Made by a program: the position numbers and the translations under genes. A DNA stretch of 6,238 bases, taken from Clostridium sp. CAG:921. Lineage in GTDB: Bacteria; Bacillota; Clostridia; TANB77; CAG-465. Positions 1 to 5,315 of the stretch are shown piece after piece. The stretch is from the NCBI GenBank assembly GCA_000433135.1, contig HF991915.1, positions 5,854-12,091 of the forward strand. The letters run 5' to 3'. Position 1 is the stretch's first letter. The number at the start of each line of letters is the position of its first letter. The notes below the pieces were generated by a model, which saw only the letters and a list, made by a program, of their open reading frames with translations, ran no database searches and was not told where the DNA came from.

Positions 1-38
1 TTTAGTAACACACTACGCTATTTTGTAAAGCCAATAAC

Positions 39-65
39 GGTGTGAAAAATGGAAACACCCTTTTT
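39..65 (+). terminator. Weak candidate terminator on the plus strand
   Basis: A 5-bp stem GGTGT (39-43) pairs with ACACC (55-59) across an 11-nt loop and is followed by CTTTTT (60-65). This would end transcription of a plus-strand gene lying to the left of the window. The stem is short, so this is a weak call. The rest of 1-136 holds no open frame that I would call a gene. Confidence 0.3.
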
Positions 66-77
66 AAGTCCTTCTAC

Positions 78-120
78 AGTGAAAATTCATTAGTTATGAA
101 ATTTCTTTTGAGTTTTCACT
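78..120. repeat. Imperfect inverted repeat after the left gene cluster
   Basis: The arms at 78-89 (AGTGAAAATTCA) and 109-120 (TGAGTTTTCACT) are complementary over 12 positions, with one T-G wobble. They enclose a 19-nt AT-rich loop. The repeat lies just beyond the stop codon at 137, where the minus-strand cluster should end, so it may help end that transcript. There is no clear U-tract after the stem on the minus strand, so it may instead be a structural repeat or the edge of an element. Confidence 0.4.
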
Positions 121-136
121 TTAATAAGTTATATAT

Positions 137-556
137 CTAAATCGATTTTCTAAATTCATTTATCATATCAATTATTATATTTTTTTCTTGTAGACAAATA
201 ATTCCATCTTTTAAATAATCATCATTATCTTTTAATACATCATGGAATTTACGTGTTTCTTCTTGTGGAATATCTGCAGGTGTTAAGAATGAAGTATAAC
301 AACACATATATTCTTGTAAATTTATCATCGCATTTATATAATTGTTATTGTTCAAAAAATTATTAAATTCTCGTTGCAGGAAATCTCTTCTTCCATAGGT
401 TGTAAATCTATCATCAAATTCAAATAAATGATTATTTATTTCGTTTTCTATAATATTAAAATAATTGATGTATTCTTCTGTTGAAATGTTTTCTTTTTTT
501 ATTTCAACGTGTTTATCATTTATTTTAATTAAATTTTCTCTTTTTAATTTTTCCAT
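137..556 (-). CDS. Uncharacterised acidic protein, last gene of the left cluster
   Basis: I do not recognise this family. The start at 556 gives 139 aa beginning MEKLKREN; an in-frame ATG at 592 would give 151 aa. I prefer 556 because AAAGGA (569-574) lies upstream, although its 12-nt spacing is long. The ATG at 592 has only a weak AAAG nearby but sits just 10 bases after the previous stop, so translational coupling from there is possible. The protein has no signal peptide or membrane segment. It looks mostly helical, with an Asn-rich middle (FLNNNN) and a conserved-looking patch with two adjacent cysteines, EYMCCYTSFLTPADIPQEE. It reads as intact, unlike its upstream neighbours. Its position directly behind the broken JAB-like gene suggests the same operon and possibly the same lost pathway, but no function can be given. 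Confidence 0.75.
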   Translation of the reverse strand: MEKLKRENLIKINDKHVEIKKENISTEEYINYFNIIENEINNHLFEFDDRFTTYGRRDFLQREFNNFLNNNNYINAMINLQEYMCCYTSFLTPADIPQEETRKFHDVLKDNDDYLKDGIICLQEKNIIIDMINEFRKSI

Positions 557-602
557 AATAAATCTTTTTCCTTTCTTATCTTCTAATAGCATTATTCTTT
601 AA

Positions 603-995
603 TTATTCTATTTGTTTTAATCCATAACAATTAACAGGTTTGCAAACATTATCTTTCCCTTTAACAATAACATTAGTAAATCTGTAAAAATTTTGATTTG
701 CATTATCATAAAATACAAAATTAATATCTCCTGTACTAGTAACTAGACAACTTATACGTTCTAATTGTCTATTTTTAATTACTTGGTTATCTTCATTCAT
801 TTGCATAAAAGATGATGTATTTTGCAAATCATTTATCATACTTTGATTAAAACTTGCTAATGCATTTTGTCTATTATTACTTGCAGACATAAATTCATTA
901 AATTCTATCTGATTATTTCCAATTTTTTTACCATGCAAGAAGAAATGAAATTCTTGATTTGTTGAAAGCGTAACATCCTGAACTGCTAACAACAT
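603..995 (-). CDS. 130-aa ORF, probable C-terminal part of a broken JAB/MPN-like protein
   Basis: The ORF runs from ATG at 995 to TAA at 603. It has no good ribosome binding site; AAGTGAG lies too far upstream. The open frame continues upstream, without a start codon I trust, to the TAA at 1023-1025. Near its start is E15 followed by FHFFLHG (16-22) and the strand NQIEFNEFM (28-36). This is the glutamate-strand-glycine-strand order that opens JAB/MPN domains. Next comes a helix (about 45-58), then strands CLVTSTGDINFVFYD (83-97) and FYRFTNVIVKG. The HxHP and SxxD metal ligands expected between the helix and the later strands are absent; the protein passes from NDLQN straight to TSSFMQM at about residue 59. 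If it is expressed it cannot be a JAMM metalloprotease. The fold assignment is my reading of motif order and was not confirmed by a search. Confidence 0.55.
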   Translation of the reverse strand: MLLAVQDVTLSTNQEFHFFLHGKKIGNNQIEFNEFMSASNNRQNALASFNQSMINDLQNTSSFMQMNEDNQVIKNRQLERISCLVTSTGDINFVFYDNANQNFYRFTNVIVKGKDNVCKPVNCYGLKQIE

Positions 996-1022
996 TTCAT
1001 AAACTGACTCACTTAATACTAT

Positions 1023-1178
1023 TTAAGCATTAGGCATATTGTTTATAATATCAGAATTAATTGGTGTCATTTCATCATAACCACCATAAGTTTTAAAGTT
1101 TTGTTGATTATATACCCCATAAGGGCTTTTATTTATCATTATATCTTTAACACTTTGTTTATATTGTTCTCTTGTCAT
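1023..1178 (-). CDS. 51-aa ORF, probable N-terminal part of the split JAB-like gene
   Basis: The ORF begins MTREQYKQSVKDIM and ends NNMPNA before TAA. GGGAG at 1186-1190 lies 7 nt before the ATG, the best ribosome binding site in the left cluster. The peptide is polar and Asn/Tyr-rich (KSPYGVYNQQNFKTYGGYDE), with no membrane segment. It resembles the N-terminal leader of a longer protein more than a free-standing small protein. The frame runs on after the TAA into the 130-aa ORF downstream. Its ribosome binding site overlaps the stop codon of the cysteine-rich ORF just upstream (1190-1192), so the genes were packed as an operon. Confidence 0.55.
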   Translation of the reverse strand: MTREQYKQSVKDIMINKSPYGVYNQQNFKTYGGYDEMTPINSDIINNMPNA

Positions 1179-1185
1179 TTAAACA

Positions 1186-1190
1186 CTCCC
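1186..1190 (-). promoter_or_regulatory. Ribosome binding site for the 51-aa ORF
   Basis: GGGAG on the minus strand, 7 nt before the ATG at 1178, fixes that start. It shares a base with the TAG stop (1190-1192) of the upstream cysteine-rich frame. Confidence 0.7.
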
Positions 1191-1374
1191 TACAAGTCAA
1201 TCTTATTTTTCTTATCAAACCTAGGACACTTTATACTATTGTTTATTACTTCATCAGGTTTCACATTAGGATATTGAGAGCATACATTGGGATAATCATT
1301 GTTATTATGTTTACAAAGTTCACATTGAGTTTTTGCAATTTCAATTTTTCTCTCTTTTCAAAAGAATTTATCAT
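1190..1374 (-). pseudogene. Small four-cysteine (zinc-ribbon-like) protein, frameshifted
   Basis: A minus-strand frame from about 1345 to the TAG at 1190-1192 encodes TQCELCKHNNNDYPNVC, then SQYPNV and IKCPRF, ending KKNKIDL. The four cysteines, spaced CxxC, 10 residues, C, 17 residues, C, suggest a small zinc-binding knuckle. This frame has no start codon of its own. An ATG at 1374, in another frame, reads MINSFEKREK up to an A-run (1345-1349, five A on the minus strand). One extra A there would join the two parts into a 61-aa protein overlapping the end of the 362-aa gene by 17 bases, a normal operon arrangement. The same frame is also the direct continuation of the 362-aa gene past its TGA (1358-1360), so a nonsense-truncated fusion is the alternative. 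No ribosome binding site is visible before 1374. Confidence 0.5.
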
Positions 1375-2446
1375 TATTAATTTTTTTAAATTCGTTGTAA
1401 TAAGCAAGTCCACCAAATTTGTCTCTATTATCCTCTAATCTAATATTTAAGTTTTTACAAATTTCTTTTACTAATCTTCTAATTTTTCCTTGAGTTATAG
1501 GTTCGATAAAATTTTCATTTGGATTATAATTTATTAAATCTGATATTGTAATAGTTGTTTCATTTGGCAAATCAATGATTTTTTTCACAATATCATATAC
1601 TATTGTATTACAATATTGAATATCATTACCAATCATTTCTTGATTAGTGGTAATTACTTCATCTATAATTGTCTTTAAGTTTTCATCTTCTAATTTTGTA
1701 TCAAATTTATCCGTGTTTAAATCTTTTATTGTTTCTGAGTATAAAACACCATTTTCCATATCTTTTTTAAAATTAGGATAGTATAAATCATCTAATATAT
1801 CTTTATTTTCAGTTAAACATTTTTTAATACATTCAATAGCAAATTCTTTTGTACTACTTGGTTCAAGAATATATGCTCTTTTTCCAAATCTTTCTTCATA
1901 TAACTTACAATATTTATCAAATTCTTCATCAAGTGGTGTAGGTGTTTGTGTTTCATTTTTTTCAAAAAGTTTCATCATATAATCTTCCTGAGTTTTTTCA
2001 CCTTCGTTGATTATTAATTTTTTTATTTCATCAATAAATTCTTTACAAAAATTTCCTATATTTCCGTTTATAGCACCATTTATATTTATAAGTAATTGCC
2101 CATATTTTATGGTAATATTTCGACTGCATCCTATAAGTATATCTTTAGAAATAAATTCTTTTGTTTCTATTTTAGAAAATAAAATCAAAGTCTCAAAATT
2201 ATCATTTACTAATTTCTTAATTTTATTAAATAAAGTTATGCTTTTGATATGATAATCTTTACCATCTATTTTAATATTATATTTATCATAAGAATAAATT
2301 GAAATTTCAGTATCTATATTTAACCTCGTACTTGTTCCACCATCATAAATTTTAATAGCAAAATCCTCATTTAATAAATCTACATATTGTTTAATGCCTT
2401 CATATTCATATTTATTCATCGTTATGTTTTCATTATCTATATTCAT
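1358..2446 (-). CDS. 362-aa protein of unknown function with a winged-helix-like C-terminus
   Basis: I chose ATG at 2446 (MNIDNENITM). It has AAAGG (2457-2461) 10 nt upstream and fits the promoter whose -10 lies at 2469-2474. The longer in-frame starts at 2464 and 2530 add a hydrophobic stretch encoded by what looks like promoter sequence, and they have no ribosome binding site. Residues 1-145 look like mixed strand and helix, with repeated polar strands (IKIYDGG, ISIYSYDKYNIKI, LLININGAI). Residues 150-172 look like a linker ending in TQTPTP. Residues 173-189 (DEEFDKYCKLYEERFGK) and the following helix IECIKKCLTENKD resemble an adaptor segment common in phage and mobile-element proteins. Residues 290-355 have a short helix-turn-helix or winged-helix look (TITISDLI, TQGKIRRLVKEICKNL, then GGLAYY). 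It is probably cytoplasmic. It is first in the left cluster and may bind DNA or a partner; I do not name a function. Confidence 0.7.
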   Translation of the reverse strand: MNIDNENITMNKYEYEGIKQYVDLLNEDFAIKIYDGGTSTRLNIDTEISIYSYDKYNIKIDGKDYHIKSITLFNKIKKLVNDNFETLILFSKIETKEFISKDILIGCSRNITIKYGQLLININGAINGNIGNFCKEFIDEIKKLIINEGEKTQEDYMMKLFEKNETQTPTPLDEEFDKYCKLYEERFGKRAYILEPSSTKEFAIECIKKCLTENKDILDDLYYPNFKKDMENGVLYSETIKDLNTDKFDTKLEDENLKTIIDEVITTNQEMIGNDIQYCNTIVYDIVKKIIDLPNETTITISDLINYNPNENFIEPITQGKIRRLVKEICKNLNIRLEDNRDKFGGLAYYNEFKKINNDKFF

Positions 2447-2468
2447 AAAACCACTACCTTTCATATAT

Positions 2469-2477
2469 ATTTTAACA
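2469..2477 (-). promoter_or_regulatory. Candidate promoter of the left cluster (extended -10)
   Basis: The minus strand reads TGT-TAAAAT (2469-2477), an extended -10. It would place the transcript start near 2462, about 16 nt before the chosen ATG at 2446. No good -35 is present at 16-18 bp (GTCAAA is the best match), so it would rely on the TGn element. Confidence 0.4.
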
Positions 2478-2566
2478 TACAAATAGTAAAATTTGACTAA
2501 AAATAAAAAAATTGTAATGAATTTAATCAAAATTTTACGATTTTGTAATAAAAATATAGAAAAATA

Positions 2567-2575
2567 TGATATACT
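2567..2575 (+). promoter_or_regulatory. Plus-strand extended -10 promoter before a structured segment
   Basis: TGA-TATACT (2567-2575) fits an extended -10. No consensus -35 lies at 17 bp; TTGTAA at 2543-2548 is too far (21 bp). The predicted start is near 2582, and what follows is not a convincing gene but a hairpin-rich segment. The promoter is divergent from the one serving the left cluster. Confidence 0.4.
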
Positions 2576-2581
2576 TAACGT

Positions 2582-2710
2582 AGTTAGTAGTTATTACTAC
2601 CTATAAATTTATGCCTAGTGGTTGTTATACTTCCAACAAAAGGACAACAAAGGTGGATTTACTCTAAACTCGTGAAAAGCATTGCAATAAGCGAGTTTAG
2701 AGTAATCCAA
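2582..2710 (+). ncRNA. Candidate structured small RNA
   Basis: This roughly 130-nt stretch is clearly richer in G and C than the sequence on either side, which in an AT-rich genome often marks structured RNA. It follows an extended -10. It can fold as GTAGT/ACTAC (2588-2601 area), a GTTG...CAAC pairing with inner TCC...GGA (about 2621-2649), and a long hairpin at 2655-2708. The only frames through it are 18 and 32 codons long, without ribosome binding sites. There is no U-tract directly after the last stem, so the 3' end is uncertain. I do not recognise an RNA family. It might instead be part of a mobile-element end. Confidence 0.35.
2655..2708. repeat. Long inverted repeat (17-bp stem with one bulge)
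   Basis: The left arm at 2655-2672 (GGATTTACTCTAAACTCG) pairs with the right arm at 2692-2708 (CGAGTTTAGAGTAATCC), with one extra T on the left. The loop is 19 nt (TGAAAAGCATTGCAATAAG). This is the strongest hairpin in the window outside the terminators and has no U-tract on either side, so it is not a normal intrinsic terminator. Confidence 0.7.
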
Positions 2711-2846
2711 AATTGAATATCATATCATTTTAAAAAGTCAATTTACATTAGCTTATTTTTTACTTCTTTTGTGAAAATCTCGTAAAAAGGTAAAAATAGC
2801 CTCAAAATACTGAAAAAAAACTGAGTTTGACATTAAAAAATAGAAA

Positions 2847-2889
2847 TACGCACCTGTAACCTAGTTATATCAACTAGTTTGGGTGCGTG
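2847..2889. repeat. Two-tier hairpin in the gene-poor middle
   Basis: The outer arms are ACGCACC (2848-2854) and GGTGCGT (2882-2888); the flanking T and G can add a wobble pair. The inner arms are CTAGTT (2861-2866) and AACTAG (2872-2877) around loop ATATC, with a small internal loop between the tiers. On the minus strand the stem is followed by ATTTCTATTTTTT, so it could be a weak terminator for minus-strand transcripts. The plus-strand flank has no U-tract. It stands out by its GC content. Confidence 0.5.
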
Positions 2890-2919
2890 AATTGTTTCCG
2901 AAAGTTGTTGTGAAAATAA

Positions 2920-3135
2920 TCATTTTTTTACATTTTCTAAATTTTTTATATCTTGTAATCGCATATATTTCTTAGAAAAATCTAAGCTTAATATATCTCC
3001 AATATCATTTAAAACATCATCAAAATAATTAAATAAGTAATAGTTACTTTGAATTTGCATTTTCCAGGACTTTCGAGAATCGCCTATAAATCGCGCCAAA
3101 AAAGAGGTTTCATTAAAACTTGTGAAACCTCTTTT
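2920..3135 (-). pseudogene. Probable 3' remnant of a truncated gene
   Basis: A minus-strand frame is open for 71 codons from 3135 to TGA at 2920-2922, unusual by chance in such AT-rich sequence. It reads FLARFIGDSRKSWKM in its first part and then a regular polar/hydrophobic pattern (NYYLFNYFDDVLNDIGDILS). The only ATG is at 3060 (46 aa, weak ribosome binding site), and the coding look extends upstream of it, through the helicase terminator stem, to a TAA at 3136-3138. It therefore looks like a gene with its 5' end removed. The same frame continues past the TGA for 28 more codons to a TAA at 2833-2835. I do not recognise the protein. A chance frame or an intergenic repeat is the alternative. 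Confidence 0.35.
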
Positions 3136-3137
3136 TT
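3098..3137 (-). terminator. Strong terminator after the DExH helicase gene
   Basis: A 15-bp perfect stem, AAAAAAGAGGTTTCA (3098-3112) with TGAAACCTCTTTTTT (3123-3137), has a 10-nt loop. On the minus strand the stem ends in a T-run, 16 nt past the helicase stop codon. The A/T symmetry means it could also stop plus-strand transcription entering from the gene-poor middle region. Confidence 0.9.
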
Positions 3138-3152
3138 ACTAAAAGATATCAG

Positions 3153-5234
3153 TTAATTTGCTTTTTTTAACTCTAAGGTCAACTCAATGTCGTACAAAGA
3201 TTTCAAGCAAGAAAATCTTCCCTTATAGCTCCTCTCAGCAGCTTCTAACGATGCAAAAGATTCACTTTCAAGCATTGAATTAATTGCATCATATCCAAAA
3301 ATTTGTATCTTATTATATGAGCAATATGCTAGATATTTTTCAAAATATCTACTGATATACTTTCTTGCTGGTAATGTGTCTACTACACACTTACTGCCAT
3401 CATCATATGTAAACTCTACTATAAAATCTTCGTAAGCTCTATAATTACAAATAACTATATTTCTTATAAAGCTAAATTTTTCTAGTAAATCCATATCATC
3501 TATATCTGTGCACCATGTCAGTAAGCTTATTTCGCCAAATTTTCCAACAATATTTTTTGGAATACCAATTACAAGAGAAGAACCTCCTGCACAAGATTTC
3601 TTATCTACCATCCACCTTGGAAGTGTATTATGTCTATCTTCAGTAATATTCATATACCTTCCTTCGTAATGATAGATATTCTTTCTATAACCAGTTGCAA
3701 AAGATATAATAAGATCATTTTTATCCTTTGAAGTATTTATAACTCTTACATTTTCTCTTTCATAGTACTCACAAATCTTTCTCCTTATTTCTAAAATCCT
3801 TTTATAGTTTTTTAAGTTTACTTGCTTGAACATCTCAGAACTATAATCTCTAGAAATAAAATACTCATTTTCAAGTTGATTAAATATTTTAACATAATTA
3901 ACAATATCAGACCCACTCTCCAATCTTGGTATTTTTACTTCATGTTTAAATAAGAATCCAACCTGAAGAATTGAAGCTACTAAAATAGCATCTTTTAAGC
4001 AACCTCGTTTTTCAGCTTCTATAAGAATTCTCGAAAGTTCAACCTCAAGTGGCATTTTAGAAATTCTCATTCCAATCTCGGTAATCTTTCCAGAATTTAT
4101 AGCGCCAATGGATTTAAGTGTTGCCTTTGCCTTTTCAATCTTTTCTAATTCAACAGAATGAAAAAGCTCAACATCTTCTATGTCCAAACCACAGGACAAA
4201 AATTTTAGTACTATGCTTTCTATTCTGAGCCGTTGGATTTCAGGAGTCGAAAATTTCTCCCTTTTATCAAATTCAACGTCAGAAACTAAATAGTACTCAC
4301 CAGACTTTACTCTTCCAGCTCGTCCTTTTCTTTGCAAGCAATCTGCCTGACTTATGTTATGCAAATATAGTCCCTGTATTCCGTTAAATATTTCAATCCT
4401 TTTTTCAAGACCAAAATCAAACACAACATCAACATCTGGTATTGTAATTGATGTTTGTGCAATATTTGTTGCTACAATTATCTTTGATACTGGGTAATGA
4501 TCGAAAGCCTTTTCTTGTTCCTCCAAAGATAATTCTCCATAAAACGGAATTAGGTTTGCATTTAGCTCAGAAAACTCTTCTATAAAACTGACTATTTCAG
4601 ACTTTCCAGGCAAAAATACTAAAATATTTTTTCCAAACTTAACAACTTCTTTAAGCTTGTTTTCTAGCTCACTTTTTGATATTTCATTCATTGTGACTGG
4701 ATACAATGTTCCTGGAACATCTATAACAGGGCAATCAAAGAAATATCTTTGTAAGTTTGTTGTGTCAATTGTAGCACTCATTATAACTAGCTTTATATTA
4801 CTGCCAGTGCTAATTGCATACTTGCACCATGCTACAAGAGCTTCCATATTCATATTCCATTCATGAATTTCATCTATACAGATAACTCTCTTTTTTTCAG
4901 TTTCATTACTTGCAAGTTCTCTTGCAAGTTCCAAGCCATCAGTACAAAATAGTATTTTGGTTTTCTTACTATCTTCCCGTTCAAAACCAGTACGATACCC
5001 AACTAAATCGCCAAGTCTTACTCCCATTTCCACTGCGACTCTGCTTGCAACCGTCATTGCAGCTACACGTCTTGGCTGAGTAACAATTACTTCGTACCCA
5101 GCATAATATAGTGCCTGCGGTATTTGTGTAGATTTACCAGAACCAGTTTCAGCCCTTACTATTACTACACTATTTTCCTTAACAGCGTCTAAAACCTCAT
5201 TAAGTTTATTGTACATAGGTAATGTATTGTTCAT
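3153..5234 (-). CDS. ATP-dependent DExH-box helicase, HrpA/HrpB-like
   Basis: This 693-aa cytoplasmic superfamily 2 helicase should use ATP hydrolysis to unwind or remodel RNA. Motifs appear in order: I GSGKST (31-36), Ia TQPRRVAA (52-59), II DEIH (121-124), III SAT (153-155), IV ILVFLPG (204-210), V TNIAQTSITIP (256-266), VI QRKGRAGR (302-309). This is a complete two-RecA core of the DEAH/RHA type. Residues about 340-470 fit the winged-helix and helical-bundle (ratchet) domains that follow the core. The last 200 residues are less familiar but include a stretch like the HrpB C-terminus (HYEGRYMNITEDRHNTLPRWM). It is shorter than HrpA (about 1300 aa in Proteobacteria) and HrpB (about 800 aa), so no symbol is given. 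Motif II is DEIH rather than DEAH. ATG at 5234 is fixed by AAGGAG (5241-5246) 6 nt upstream. It is a single-gene unit with its own promoter and terminator. Its substrate cannot be read from the sequence. Confidence 0.93.
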   Translation of the reverse strand: MNNTLPMYNKLNEVLDAVKENSVVIVRAETGSGKSTQIPQALYYAGYEVIVTQPRRVAAMTVASRVAVEMGVRLGDLVGYRTGFEREDSKKTKILFCTDGLELARELASNETEKKRVICIDEIHEWNMNMEALVAWCKYAISTGSNIKLVIMSATIDTTNLQRYFFDCPVIDVPGTLYPVTMNEISKSELENKLKEVVKFGKNILVFLPGKSEIVSFIEEFSELNANLIPFYGELSLEEQEKAFDHYPVSKIIVATNIAQTSITIPDVDVVFDFGLEKRIEIFNGIQGLYLHNISQADCLQRKGRAGRVKSGEYYLVSDVEFDKREKFSTPEIQRLRIESIVLKFLSCGLDIEDVELFHSVELEKIEKAKATLKSIGAINSGKITEIGMRISKMPLEVELSRILIEAEKRGCLKDAILVASILQVGFLFKHEVKIPRLESGSDIVNYVKIFNQLENEYFISRDYSSEMFKQVNLKNYKRILEIRRKICEYYERENVRVINTSKDKNDLIISFATGYRKNIYHYEGRYMNITEDRHNTLPRWMVDKKSCAGGSSLVIGIPKNIVGKFGEISLLTWCTDIDDMDLLEKFSFIRNIVICNYRAYEDFIVEFTYDDGSKCVVDTLPARKYISRYFEKYLAYCSYNKIQIFGYDAINSMLESESFASLEAAERSYKGRFSCLKSLYDIELTLELKKAN

Positions 5235-5240
5235 ACTTTT

Positions 5241-5246
5241 CTCCTT
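5241..5246 (-). promoter_or_regulatory. Ribosome binding site of the helicase gene
   Basis: AAGGAG on the minus strand with 6-nt spacing to the ATG at 5234. This is near-ideal and fixes the start. Confidence 0.85.
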
Positions 5247-5286
5247 CTTCTTATTAAATTTAGAATTTAAAAATTAGCACATTTAT

Positions 5287-5315
5287 ATTATAACAAAAAT
5301 ATATGTCCACGTCAA
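5287..5315 (-). promoter_or_regulatory. Near-consensus sigma-A promoter of the helicase gene
   Basis: On the minus strand: TTGACG (5310-5315), a 17-bp spacer, then TATAAT (5287-5292), preceded by TGT as an extended -10. The transcript would start near 5280, about 45 nt before the ATG. The -35 overlaps the proximal copy of a 12-bp direct repeat, so a bound repressor there would block it. Confidence 0.85.

Larger units (their letters stand above)
603..1178 (-). pseudogene. Reconstructed JAB/MPN-like gene split by an in-frame TAA
   Basis: The ORFs at 1023-1178 and 603-995 are in the same frame, and between them lie only the TAA (1023-1025) and nine further sense codons. Reading the TAA as a sense codon gives one frame of 192 codons, including the final stop, with a well-placed ribosome binding site (GGGAG, 1186-1190, 7 nt before the ATG). 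One base change from GAA to TAA would explain the split. A second lesion is proposed: an in-frame loss of the HxHP...SxxD segment at about 815-822. In the JAB/MPN family, intact members remove ubiquitin-like or other C-terminal tails through a zinc site made of an early Glu, two His and an Asp. Here only the Glu remains. The alternative is that these are two small unrelated genes. Confidence 0.45.

Noticed and set aside
18..77. Minus-strand frame ending KKGVSIFHTVIGFTK, considered as a gene tail
   Set aside because: It has only about 22 codons after an in-frame TGA and no start codon, too short to support a gene or remnant.
1172..1438. Plus-strand 88-codon ORF
   Set aside because: It lies antisense to the end of the 362-aa gene, the Cys-rich frame and the start of the 51-aa ORF. 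It has no ribosome binding site, and its Ile/Phe-rich content is what antisense of AT-rich Lys/Asn codons gives.
2007..2252. Plus-strand 81-codon ORF
   Set aside because: It lies wholly antisense to the 362-aa gene. Its apparent hydrophobic composition comes from the reverse complement of Lys/Asn/Glu codons, and no ribosome binding site is present.
2464..2530. N-terminal extension of the 362-aa protein as a membrane anchor or signal peptide
   Set aside because: The extra residues are encoded by promoter-like AT-rich DNA, have no ribosome binding site, and lie upstream of the predicted transcript start.
2618..2716. Plus-strand GTG ORF of 32 codons (LPTKGQQRWIYSKLVKS), considered as a small toxin
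   Set aside because: It has no ribosome binding site, and the downstream half is one arm-loop-arm of a strong hairpin, so base pairing explains the sequence better. An ATG frame at 2611 gives only 18 codons and also lacks a ribosome binding site.
2581..2920. CRISPR array, toxI-type tandem repeats or tRNA in the gene-poor middle
   Set aside because: No sequence unit recurs at regular spacing, and no cloverleaf or T-loop pattern is present. Only inverted repeats are found.
4657..4866. Plus-strand 69-codon ORF
   Set aside because: It is antisense to the helicase core, whose motifs are unambiguous on the other strand.
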